From an uncultured Sutterella sp. (GTDB lineage: Bacteria; Pseudomonadota; Gammaproteobacteria; Burkholderiales; Burkholderiaceae_F): a DNA stretch of 13,277 nt. Of this stretch, positions 5,801 through 12,241 are shown in pieces. A program made the position numbers and the translations under genes. The stretch covers positions 1 through 13,277 of the forward strand of contig CAJJMF010000055.1 in assembly GCA_905192805.1 (NCBI GenBank), given 5' to 3'. Each line of letters starts with the position of its first letter. Position 1 is the first letter of the stretch. The notes beneath the pieces are model-generated. The model saw nothing but the letters and a program-made list of their open reading frames with translations, made no database searches and was not told the DNA's origin.

Positions 5801-6418
5801 ATGGTCTGCCACCTGTCTCGTCCTTCCTTAATTATGTTAACCTCGTTTGGTTTAATGACGTTGGTTGTCACCAGTGCGGAGATTGGTGATAAGACGCAAC
5901 TATTGGCTTTGTGTTTGGCCGCTCGGTACCGTACGCAGATGCCAATTGTGGCTGGAATTCTTGCCGCAACGATTCTCAACCATTTTCTCGCTGGGGTCGT
6001 GGGCGTGTCGCTCGCGTCCTTTTTAACGCCAGACGTTTTACGCATCGTGTTGACGATTTCGTTTGCTCTGATGGCGGTATGGATGCTCATCCCCGATAAA
6101 CTCGATGAATCGGATTGTTCGATTCAGTCACGCTACGGGGTCTTTCTCACCACAGCATTTCTTTTCTTTATGGCGGAAATGGGAGACAAGACGCAAGTGG
6201 CGACGATTGCCATGGCGGCCCATTATCAGGATGTTCTGACCGTCGTATCCGCCACCACCTTAGGGATGCTGATTGCGGATGTGCCTGCGGTCTTTATTGG
6301 CGATAAACTCTCTCAGAAGTTAAGTCTGGTGTGGATGCGCCGTATTTCGGCAGCCATCTTTGTTCTGTTAGCGGTTTTGGCTTGGTTTGCTCCTACAGAA
6401 ACCATGTCGCTCTCCTAA
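5801..6418 (+). CDS. mneA: Manganese exporter, UPF0016/GDT1 family (MneA-like)
   Basis: Inner-membrane cation exporter of the UPF0016/TMEM165 family, whose bacterial members (MneA in Vibrio) expel excess Mn2+. It has 205 residues and two homologous three-helix halves. Each half carries the family's metal-binding signature: EIGDKT at 27-32 and EMGDKT at 126-131. A hydrophilic linker lies around 99-111. The start is not obvious. The ATG at 5801 has GGGAG eight bases upstream and is preferred. The ATG at 5834 would give the more typical N-terminus MLTSFGLMTL but lacks a ribosome-binding site. Upstream in-frame TTG and GTG codons fall inside the leader hairpin. A manganese riboswitch precedes the gene, which strongly supports the assignment. 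It ends at a bidirectional terminator shared with the convergent queH. Confidence 0.9.
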   Translation: MVCHLSRPSLIMLTSFGLMTLVVTSAEIGDKTQLLALCLAARYRTQMPIVAGILAATILNHFLAGVVGVSLASFLTPDVLRIVLTISFALMAVWMLIPDKLDESDCSIQSRYGVFLTTAFLFFMAEMGDKTQVATIAMAAHYQDVLTVVSATTLGMLIADVPAVFIGDKLSQKLSLVWMRRISAAIFVLLAVLAWFAPTETMSLS

Positions 6419-6441
6419 AGTGACGAAGTGTGCGAGCAAAC

Positions 6442-6477
6442 AAAAAATCCCGTATTCGGTGTGAAATACGGGATTTT
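6442..6477. terminator. Bidirectional terminator between mneA and queH
   Basis: Perfect 13-bp stem AAAATCCCGTATT (6444-6456) with AATACGGGATTTT (6465-6477) and an 8-nt loop. On the minus strand it is followed by a run of six T, making it a strong terminator for queH. On the plus strand it runs into TTTTGCTGTTT, adequate for the exporter gene. Confidence 0.9.
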
Positions 6478-6482
6478 GCTGT

Positions 6483-7169
6483 TTAGAGCGGTGAGTTTGT
6501 TTTCTCGTCCGACGTTTTTTCCAGTAAGGCTTGCGCCTGAGCGCGGGCGATGCGTTCATCGCGTTCTCGGACCATGGGCAAATACTCCAGTATGTAGCTA
6601 GGCAATTCGCTTTCGTCGCGTTTTAAGAGGTGCGACATGGAAAACTCACAACCGCACCAGAGTTGGTTATAAAACGCTTCTTGCTTAATGATTTCCCCTT
6701 TACGCTCTTGTAGGCCACCTTTGCGCCAGTCTTTATCCCAATACTGGGTTCCCTCGTACAGTGAGGCCGCTTCCGTGGCGGCTTCACGGATTTGGTCTTG
6801 ACGTTTCCAACGACTGCCCGCGAGCGTCGTGGTGAATCGCTCAATCCCAAGCTCTTGGGCTTTTTTCGCCGTCGCCCGCATACGTAAGCCAAAACATTGA
6901 CGACAACGGGCACCGCGCTCGGGTTCGTCTTCTAGACCCTTGACGGTTTCTCGCCAAAGCTCGTGTTCATAGTCGGCGTCATAAAACGGAATCCCCAGCT
7001 TTTCACAATAGCGGATGCATTCGTTTTTACGAACGAGGTATTCCTTTTGCGGAAAGATGTTGGGGTTATAGAAAAATACCGTGGGCGCGTAGTCGTTCGC
7101 CAAAAGCCATTCCAAAATGGCCGACGAGCAGGGGGCACAGCAACTATGTAAGAGAATCTTTTCTGTCAT
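6483..7169 (-). CDS. queH: Epoxyqueuosine reductase QueH (DUF208)
   Basis: Catalyses the last step of queuosine formation, reduction of epoxyqueuosine to queuosine in the wobble base of tRNAs with GUN anticodons. It is the cobalamin-independent, iron-sulfur alternative to QueG. It has 228 residues. Visible signatures: HSCCAPC at 8-14; a CRQC pair at 89-92 in GARCRQCFGLRM; TTTLAGSRWKRQDQI at 113-127; WCGCEFS at 171-177. These Cys and the adjacent motifs are the family's metal-binding and catalytic set. The gene starts with an ATG 11 nt after yggS ends, so the two are probably co-transcribed; its own Shine-Dalgarno is weak, which fits coupling to yggS translation. The C-terminal tail after about residue 200 is polar and charged. 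Confidence 0.93.
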   Translation of the reverse strand: MTEKILLHSCCAPCSSAILEWLLANDYAPTVFFYNPNIFPQKEYLVRKNECIRYCEKLGIPFYDADYEHELWRETVKGLEDEPERGARCRQCFGLRMRATAKKAQELGIERFTTTLAGSRWKRQDQIREAATEAASLYEGTQYWDKDWRKGGLQERKGEIIKQEAFYNQLWCGCEFSMSHLLKRDESELPSYILEYLPMVRERDERIARAQAQALLEKTSDEKTNSPL

Positions 7170-7180
7170 TGAACTAAGCG

Positions 7181-7903
7181 TTATTTTTTGTTCGAATAAT
7201 CCCGGGCACCAAAAATGGCTGAGCCGACACGAACCATGGTCGCCCCTTCTAAGATGGCAGATTCCATGTCGGCCGACATGCCCATCGAGAGCGTATCAAA
7301 TTGAGGATAGTCTTTGCTTAAGCGTTCAAAGAGATCCTTCATTTTTTTAAAGGTTGCCCGTTGCTCCGTCACATCCGAGGTCGGTTCTGGGATAGCCATA
7401 AGACCACGGAGAACTAATCGGGGCAAGCCGGCAATGGCTTGCGCCAATAGCGGGACTTCGTCAGGAGTCACTCCCGACTTGGTCGCCTCGCCACTCACAT
7501 TGACTTCAATGAGCACATTCAACGCTGGCATCGTATCGGGGCGTTGCTCCGAGAGACGTTGAGCGATTTTGAGTCGATCGATGGAGTGAACCCAATCAAA
7601 GTGTTCGGCGACCAAGCGCGTCTTGTTGGATTGCAAGGGTCCAATGAAATGCCAAATGGGTTTGTCCTCGGGGTGCTTCGTAGCGAAGTATTCCACTTTG
7701 CCAACCCCTTCCTGTACATAGTTTTCCCCAAAGTGACGTTGACCCAGTGCCCACACCTGTTCAAGGGCTTCGACAGGGAAGGTTTTCCCGACGGCAATCA
7801 GTAACACGTCATCCGTAGAGCGATGGGCTTCGTGGATGGCTTGGGTAAAACGGTCGCGGACCGACTTCAATCGGTTCTCGATACCAGGCAGTAATTCCGA
7901 CAC
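7181..7903 (-). CDS. yggS: YggS/PROSC family pyridoxal-phosphate homeostasis protein
   Basis: Cytoplasmic PLP-binding protein (PLPBP family) that buffers free pyridoxal phosphate and influences amino-acid and keto-acid balance; it has no established enzyme activity. It has 240 residues in a single alanine-racemase-like TIM barrel. The PLP lysine is K40 in LLIAVGKTFP. Other family signatures: FGENYVQE (58-65), WHFIGPLQSNK, LMAIPEP, SMGMSADMESAI and the phosphate-binding end VRVGSAIFG. The start is a GTG at 7903 with a strong AAGGAGG four bases upstream. It is first in a probable two-gene unit with queH, with only 11 nt between them. The upstream intergenic region holds an FNR-type box about 110 nt from the start, but no -10 sits at a fitting distance in this direction. 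Confidence 0.94.
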   Translation of the reverse strand: MSELLPGIENRLKSVRDRFTQAIHEAHRSTDDVLLIAVGKTFPVEALEQVWALGQRHFGENYVQEGVGKVEYFATKHPEDKPIWHFIGPLQSNKTRLVAEHFDWVHSIDRLKIAQRLSEQRPDTMPALNVLIEVNVSGEATKSGVTPDEVPLLAQAIAGLPRLVLRGLMAIPEPTSDVTEQRATFKKMKDLFERLSKDYPQFDTLSMGMSADMESAILEGATMVRVGSAIFGARDYSNKK

Positions 7904-8015
7904 TTTGCCTCCTTAGACTTGGCGAACGATGCAGTAAGCGTCCAATCAGCCTACTGGCTATGGCGTCTTAGACTAGTCATGAGCGACAAGAGAGGCTGAC
8001 AAAAGACGAATGTTT

Positions 8016-8029
8016 TTGATTTTTATCAA
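8016..8029. promoter_or_regulatory. Perfect FNR/Anr-type binding site
   Basis: TTGAT-TTTT-ATCAA is an exact match to the FNR consensus TTGAT-N4-ATCAA. In the plus direction an AATGAT at 8053-8058 lies about where the -10 of a class II FNR promoter (centre -41.5) would be. That would give a leader of some 275 nt to imuA or an unannotated RNA. The fit in the minus direction (yggS) is poorer. Confidence 0.5.
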
Positions 8030-8213
8030 ACATTTGCCAAATCAGGCCTCAAAATGATGATCCTATGATTGTGATCTACATTCTTTGAGAGAGTATAAAA
8101 ATATCTTAAAAATCAATACGTTAAATGCAGATAGAAAAGAATGTTGTATTAGTTTTTTGGTCTTCTTGAGTTTTTTGTAAAAATATCTATTTGAAAAATA
8201 ATATAAATTATAA

Positions 8214-8227
8214 AGTATCATGATACT
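8214..8227. promoter_or_regulatory. Perfect 14-bp palindrome, possible operator before imuA
   Basis: AGTATCATGATACT is self-complementary over all 14 bases and lies in the AT-rich region 113 bases before the imuA start. It is an operator-like dyad for a dimeric repressor, possibly an SOS or cassette-specific one, but its sequence is not a standard LexA box. Confidence 0.35.
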
Positions 8228-8340
8228 AAATATTTTTTAATTGAATCTAAAAAAGTCTTGTCCTAAACTTGAATGCAACGACGGATCGATAGGTTGACGA
8301 GTCGGGTTTGTTAATTAGCTATTGTGTTGAGGATAAGAAG

Positions 8341-9063
8341 ATGTCAACTCCTACCGTTTTATCACTGGATCGTTGGATCCCAGACATGGGTGTTACGCAC
8401 CATGCGGATACGTTTAGTCATGTCCTGCCTACGGGTATTGAAGCGTTAGACCAAGCCTTAGGGGGTGGTTTTCCCAAGGGAAAGTTAGTCGAGATTTTCC
8501 CGCAGCGCTTTGGCCGTTGTGAAGCCAGCCTTTTGTTTGGGGCTCTGGCTAAGATGAAGCATGTCACGTGGATTCTCAATAGTGCAGAACCCATGATTCC
8601 TTTCCGTTATGGATTTGAACGCGCTGGGCTACAGATGAGTCGTCAGCTCTTTGTATCGCCTGCCAGTGTCAAAGACGCTTTTTGGGCGACTGAACAAGCG
8701 ATTTTGAGTGGTGAAACGGACGCCGTCGTTGCGTGGTTAAACCCGCTGGCTAGTCAAGAAGATCGGCATGCGATGCAACGCATAAAGCTTGCTTCAACGC
8801 AGGGGAAAGTGAGTGTGTTCATCATTCGCCCTTTCGTTCTCTCGGGAGTCGATTCACCGGCCCATATGCGGGTGCAGCTTTACTTGGGCGAAACGTCCGA
8901 TATGGTGGAGGCACGTATTGTTCGCGACTCCCTCTTTTTCTCACGTCCGCAACGAGCGACTTTCCCATTACGATTTGAACGGCATTTTTTGTCGCAACCC
9001 GCCGCGTCACCCGTGGTCCGTCAAGAGCCTTGGCAGGCTAATCCTGCACTGATGGCAGCGTAA
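8341..9063 (+). CDS. imuA: ImuA-like RecA-fold protein (translesion mutasome accessory)
   Basis: 240 residues related to ImuA/SulA-type RecA-fold proteins, which in many bacteria act with ImuB and DnaE2 in damage-induced mutagenesis. The RecA-like entry region is clear: LPTGIEALDQALGGGFPKGK (29-48) followed by LVEIF. Where RecA has its Walker A loop, this protein has PQRFGRCEAS (54-63): GR-C instead of GK-T, so ATP binding is probably weak or lost, as in several ImuA proteins. The chosen ATG has GAGG eight bases upstream. The longer frame from a TTG at 8308 adds eleven residues with no ribosome-binding site. imuB follows 37 nt later with its own good ribosome-binding site, so they form one unit. 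Overall similarity to ImuA is recognised from motifs and from the partner gene. Confidence 0.75.
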   Translation: MSTPTVLSLDRWIPDMGVTHHADTFSHVLPTGIEALDQALGGGFPKGKLVEIFPQRFGRCEASLLFGALAKMKHVTWILNSAEPMIPFRYGFERAGLQMSRQLFVSPASVKDAFWATEQAILSGETDAVVAWLNPLASQEDRHAMQRIKLASTQGKVSVFIIRPFVLSGVDSPAHMRVQLYLGETSDMVEARIVRDSLFFSRPQRATFPLRFERHFLSQPAASPVVRQEPWQANPALMAA

Positions 9064-9100
9064 TTTGACGGTCATTTTTCAAAGGTAAGGAGCCGATACC

Positions 9101-10366
9101 ATGATGAGCTTGGCATTTGTTTTTCAGGATTTACGTTTCGATGCCTATGGCGTGAGTCCTGATTGCGGTGCAGTATTTGCGGCACGTTATCAATTAAATG
9201 ACCCAATTACGGGACTCAATAGTACTGCTCAGAGCTTAGGGCTTAAGCGAGGCGATACCATTGCGGTCGCACGCGAACGGGTTCGTGGTCTACGCGTGAT
9301 TGAAAGCGCTTCCGATGCGCACCTCCCGATGCTGACGCTCTTAGCTGAGGTATTGATGCCGTATGGTCGCTCCGTCACGTGGTATAGCTCTGAAGATGGC
9401 GCAACCGATATTTTGGTATTAAGTGGGGTGATGTCGGGCGACTTTCGTCTTGCGAGCGAACTCTCCCATCTGTTGCCTAAAAAAGTTCATGTAGCCAAGG
9501 GAAGCACGATCAATGAAGCCCTCGGGAACGCCATTCGACTGGCTGGACTCAGCAGTCGTGCGGTCACGCGTCACGCTTTGCCTACCATACAAGCGGATCG
9601 CACGCAGTGGTTTTTTGGTGGCATTCGGGTGGACTTGGCGGATGCTCATCAGGCCATTGAGGTTATGGCACGCGCTTGGATGGCGCGTTTGCAAGCCCAG
9701 TCGTCGGTTTGGCTCATGCATACCATTGAGCTTGTTTTTGAGGGGGGCAAAGTATTGACGTGGACAAAGTCCTATCCTCAAGGTAAAGGGGCGCCAAACG
9801 ATCACGCTCAGTTGTGCGATGTGCTCTACAAAGAGGTGGCGGCGGCCATTTGGCCAGGACGACTCATTGCCATGACTTTGAGTGCTACCCTGGGTTCGCA
9901 GGGGGATCATGATGCGTCAGAGGATCGTGCGATGCCGTGTATGGATCGATTGGTGAGTCAAAACACTCCGATGGGCAAAGGGAGCACGGCACCCACCAGC
10001 GATTTAGTCCGTCAATTACAGCGTCAACTCGGGGCAGGACGCGTCTTTTACTTGGAAGCCACCCAGGGGATGGGGCCGCGTCAGGTTGCCAGTAAAGTAA
10101 GCGTAGTGGAGCACACGGCTGCGGTGCAGACACCTCGCCAAGGGGCGGATGATTTTCCGAGTTTTCTTTACCCTGAACCGTTGCCTCTCTCTACGGAAAA
10201 CGGTTGTCCGCACTATTATGGTCCACTCGTTTTGGTCGGCCCCCGCAAGCGCTCCTCAGATGGAACGTGTGAATATGTTCGTGCTCAACGCTCTGATGGT
10301 GTGTCGGTGTGGCTCTCCCATAACAAAGCAACGGACGCTTGGTTTTTGGAAGGGCGTTTTGACTAG
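9101..10366 (+). CDS. imuB: Diverged ImuB-like Y-family polymerase homologue
   Basis: 421 residues, shorter than typical ImuB (around 470-500 as I recall). ImuB is a catalytically dead Y-family polymerase relative that links the mutasome to the beta clamp. The N-terminal palm-like part is barely recognisable: LNSTAQSLGLKRGDTIAVAR, then LTLLAEVLMPYGRSVTWYSS and ILVLSGVMSGDF, the last at the place of the usual FGG segment. The C-terminal half is clearer: DLVRQLQRQLGAGRVFYL matches the ImuB RLxxRLG segment. GPRKRSSDGTCEYVRA and the ending WFLEGRFD match its terminal GPERI...WFLHGLF domain. I see no obvious clamp-binding QLxLPLF-type motif. The start ATG at 9101 has AAGGAG eight bases upstream. 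No dnaE2 follows: the next gene is ugpB. Assignment rests mainly on the C-terminal domain and the imuA partner. Confidence 0.7.
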   Translation: MMSLAFVFQDLRFDAYGVSPDCGAVFAARYQLNDPITGLNSTAQSLGLKRGDTIAVARERVRGLRVIESASDAHLPMLTLLAEVLMPYGRSVTWYSSEDGATDILVLSGVMSGDFRLASELSHLLPKKVHVAKGSTINEALGNAIRLAGLSSRAVTRHALPTIQADRTQWFFGGIRVDLADAHQAIEVMARAWMARLQAQSSVWLMHTIELVFEGGKVLTWTKSYPQGKGAPNDHAQLCDVLYKEVAAAIWPGRLIAMTLSATLGSQGDHDASEDRAMPCMDRLVSQNTPMGKGSTAPTSDLVRQLQRQLGAGRVFYLEATQGMGPRQVASKVSVVEHTAAVQTPRQGADDFPSFLYPEPLPLSTENGCPHYYGPLVLVGPRKRSSDGTCEYVRAQRSDGVSVWLSHNKATDAWFLEGRFD

Positions 10367-10381
10367 TGAAAGTTCCAGAAC

Positions 10382-10406
10382 AAGCCAAGAGAGGATCTCT
10401 TGGCTT
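10382..10406 (+). other. Strong hairpin after imuB, no U-tract
   Basis: Perfect 10-bp stem AAGCCAAGAG/CTCTTGGCTT with a 5-nt loop, 15 bases after the imuB stop codon. The following bases (AAGTCTATC) lack a T run, so it is more likely a 3'-end stabiliser or a Rho-assisted terminator than a classic intrinsic one. Confidence 0.5.
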
Positions 10407-10750
10407 AAGTCTATCTATAAAGAGGTAGCGGACTAATACGATCAGGGCATTTTTGTATCTCTTCTCTTGATCTAAGGGAAAATCCTTACTAGTCAGAGTT
10501 TTTTACTATAAGTTCTTGAGGAAACAGCGGTTTATATGGGGTGGCTAAGAATTACAACTTTAGAAAAGCCATAGACACGGGAGGGTTTTTTACCCTATGA
10601 TCCCGTTGAGGCATTGTGTCGTGCGTGTTTGCACGGCCCTGCCTTAGGAGTCTGTCTTTCCTCCTTATGGAAGTGTCGCAGGGAAGCTCATGGGAGCTTT
10701 TGCTAACGACGCCTAGAAAAGACACCCCTCTGCTCAAAGGAGAATGAAGC
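10407..10750 (+). promoter_or_regulatory. Long structured upstream region of ugpB
   Basis: No gene is supported here. Hairpins seen: CGGGA+GGGT with ACCC+TCCCG (10578-10605); CGTGC/GCACG (10620-10635); CCCTGC/GCAGGG (10637-10642 with 10678-10683), enclosing about 35 nt; and AAGCTC/GAGCTT with an ATGG loop (10684-10699), followed by TTTGC. A TATAAG at 10514-10519 is a possible -10 with a poor -35. No Pho box (repeated CTGTCAT-type) was found. The ribosome-binding site AAAGGAG lies eight bases before the ugpB ATG. A 16-codon frame at 10597-10647 has no well-spaced ribosome-binding site. Confidence 0.45.
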
Positions 10751-12076
10751 ATGAGCAAACATAAACTCGCTGCCGGTGTGATGGCGGCATCTCTTCTTAC
10801 TGCTGCTGCCGGAGTTCAGGCGGCTCCGACCGAAATCACGTTCTGGCATGCGATGGCAAATACCCTCGGTGACTGGGTGGCTGATTTAACGGCTCAATTC
10901 AATGAAAAAGTTCCTCAGTGCCATTTGACATCCATTTATAAAGGGTCTTACGACCAGACGATGTCCGCGGGTATTGCCGCTCATCGTGCGAAGCGTTCCC
11001 CCAACATCCTTCAGGTGTTCGAAGTGGGTACGGCCACGATGATGTACAGCGGTGGCGCTGTGGTCCCAGTAGGCGAACTCATGGCGAAAGCGGGTTTCAA
11101 GTTTGATCCCAAGGCCTATATCCCCGCCGTTTATGGTTACTACTCCTTACCCGACGGAAGCATGATGAGCTTCCCGTTCAACTCCTCCACCACGGTTCTT
11201 TATCTGAACCTGACGAAATTCAAGAACGCAGGCCTCCCCACGGATCCTGCACACTTCCCCAAGACCTGGAAAGATATCGAAAACGCTGCTCGTAAGCTCA
11301 AAGAAGCGGGTGAAACCTGCCCGATGACTAGCGCCTGGTTAGGCTGGACGCAGCTCGAAAGCTTCTCCACCTGGCATAACGTTGAATACGCAACGAAGAA
11401 CAATGGCTTTGGTGGTTTGGATGCTCGCTTGAAGGTTGACTCCCCGTTACACGTTCGCCATATCGAAGATATGGAACGTTGGAGCAAGGAAGGTCTCTTT
11501 GTGTACAAGGGACGTGGCAACTCGGCTGACGCGGCTTTCTATTCGGGTGAATGCGCCATCTCGATGGGTTCCTCGGGTACGTTAGGTAACATTCGCCGTA
11601 ACGCGAAGTTCGAATACGGTACGTCCACGTTACCGTACTATGAAGGCGTGGAAAATGCACCGCAGAACACCGCGATCGGTGGGGCTTCTCTCTGGGCGAT
11701 GGCCGGCAAGTCGGATGAAGAAAACCGTTGCGTGGCCGAATTCTTCAACTTTATCTCTGATCCGAAGGTTCAGGCCGCTAGCCACCAGCGCACGGGTTAT
11801 TTGCCTGTGACGATGAAGGCTTTCGAATTGACCAAGGAATCGGGCTACTACGATCAGAATTTAGGCGCTGACGTTGCTGTGAAGCAGATGCTCAAGACGA
11901 CCGAAAAATCGCGTGGTATCCGCTTAGGTAACTTGCCTGCAATCCGTACGATTGTTGACGAAGAGTTCGAAAAGATCTGGTCGGGTAAGGTCACCGCTAA
12001 GGAAGCCTTAGACAAGATTGTTGAACGCGGCAACGCGGAATTGGCGAAATTCGAACGCCAGCAGTCTGGTAAATAA
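10751..12076 (+). CDS. ugpB: sn-Glycerol-3-phosphate ABC transporter, periplasmic binding protein
   Basis: Periplasmic receptor of the Ugp importer, binding sn-glycerol-3-phosphate and glycerophosphodiesters and handing them to UgpA-UgpE. It has 441 residues including a signal peptide: basic start MSKHK, hydrophobic core, probable cleavage after VQA at residue 24. The mature protein begins TEITFWHAM, and the whole length follows E. coli UgpB closely: SAGIAAHRA, LQVFEVGTATMM, PFNSST, APQNTAIGGASLWAM, GYLPVT, RLGNLPAIRTIVDEE. These segments contain the ligand-contacting residues of the family. The start has AAAGGAG at ideal spacing. It is the first gene of ugpB-ugpA-ugpE. The 165-base gap before ugpA carries two strong hairpins, which fits higher expression of the binding protein than of the membrane subunits. 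The assignment is firm. Confidence 0.96.
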   Translation: MSKHKLAAGVMAASLLTAAAGVQAAPTEITFWHAMANTLGDWVADLTAQFNEKVPQCHLTSIYKGSYDQTMSAGIAAHRAKRSPNILQVFEVGTATMMYSGGAVVPVGELMAKAGFKFDPKAYIPAVYGYYSLPDGSMMSFPFNSSTTVLYLNLTKFKNAGLPTDPAHFPKTWKDIENAARKLKEAGETCPMTSAWLGWTQLESFSTWHNVEYATKNNGFGGLDARLKVDSPLHVRHIEDMERWSKEGLFVYKGRGNSADAAFYSGECAISMGSSGTLGNIRRNAKFEYGTSTLPYYEGVENAPQNTAIGGASLWAMAGKSDEENRCVAEFFNFISDPKVQAASHQRTGYLPVTMKAFELTKESGYYDQNLGADVAVKQMLKTTEKSRGIRLGNLPAIRTIVDEEFEKIWSGKVTAKEALDKIVERGNAELAKFERQQSGK

Positions 12077-12143
12077 TTTGCACTTGTGAGTTTCGTTCGC
12101 ATGCCATAGAATTCGTGCGTCGAACGAAGAACCCACTTGCAAA
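12077..12143 (+). promoter_or_regulatory. Long hairpin immediately after ugpB
   Basis: Starting at the base after the stop codon, TTTGCA (12077-12082) pairs with TGCAAA (12138-12143). The helix continues with interruptions to TTCGTTCG/CGAACGAA around 12092-12099 and 12121-12128. There is no U-tract after it. It probably protects the ugpB message from 3' decay or reduces read-through into ugpA. Confidence 0.6.
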
Positions 12144-12154
12144 CTATCCCTGTG

Positions 12155-12188
12155 GCCGTGAGGGCGTTCTCGATAACGCCCTGACGGC
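12155..12188 (+). promoter_or_regulatory. Second hairpin in the ugpB-ugpA gap
   Basis: GCCGT-G-AGGGCGTT (12155-12168) pairs with AACGCCCT-G-ACGGC (12175-12188): 13 pairs, one G-G mismatch, a 6-nt loop. It is followed by TCTTAGGTTATTTAG, which is not a real U-tract. With the preceding hairpin it forms a tandem stem-loop module inside the operon. Confidence 0.65.
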
Positions 12189-12241
12189 TCTTAGGTTATT
12201 TAGCAGGTGGTGAAAGTTCCTAACTCAGCCAGAGATTCAAA

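Larger units (their letters stand above)
7904..8340. other. Divergent AT-rich intergenic region between yggS and imuA
   Basis: There is no gene in this 437-base stretch. The part from about 8085 to 8270 is very AT-rich, unlike the balanced flanks, with several A/T runs. It holds an FNR-type box (8016-8029) and a 14-base palindrome (8214-8227). A consensus-like -35 (TTGACG, 8294-8299) precedes imuA but has only a poor -10. Several TTGTAA/TAATAT-type pairs occur around 8176-8205, but in such sequence they are not distinctive. I found no CTGT-N8-ACAG LexA box. Confidence 0.6.

Noticed and set aside
5647..5889. 80-codon plus-strand frame across the riboswitch
   Set aside because: It overlaps the aptamer and the expression platform and enters the exporter gene out of frame; no ribosome-binding site.
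5740..6090. 116-codon minus-strand frame opposite the manganese exporter
   Set aside because: It is antisense to a clear membrane protein and its leader hairpin, with low-complexity composition and no family resemblance.
8294..8321. TTGACG with TAGCTA as the imuA promoter
   Set aside because: The -10 matches only two of six consensus bases, so it is not reported as a promoter feature.
7904..8340. Standard LexA box (CTGT-N8-ACAG) expected before imuA
   Set aside because: I looked for it on both strands and did not find it.
9419..9910. 163-codon minus-strand frame opposite imuB
   Set aside because: It is a shadow of the imuB frame with no ribosome-binding site and no recognisable domain.
10597..10647. 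16-codon frame (MIPLRHCVVRVCTALP) as a possible leader peptide of ugpB
   Set aside because: The GGAGG before it is too far from the ATG and lies in a hairpin; there is no run of regulatory codons typical of attenuation peptides.
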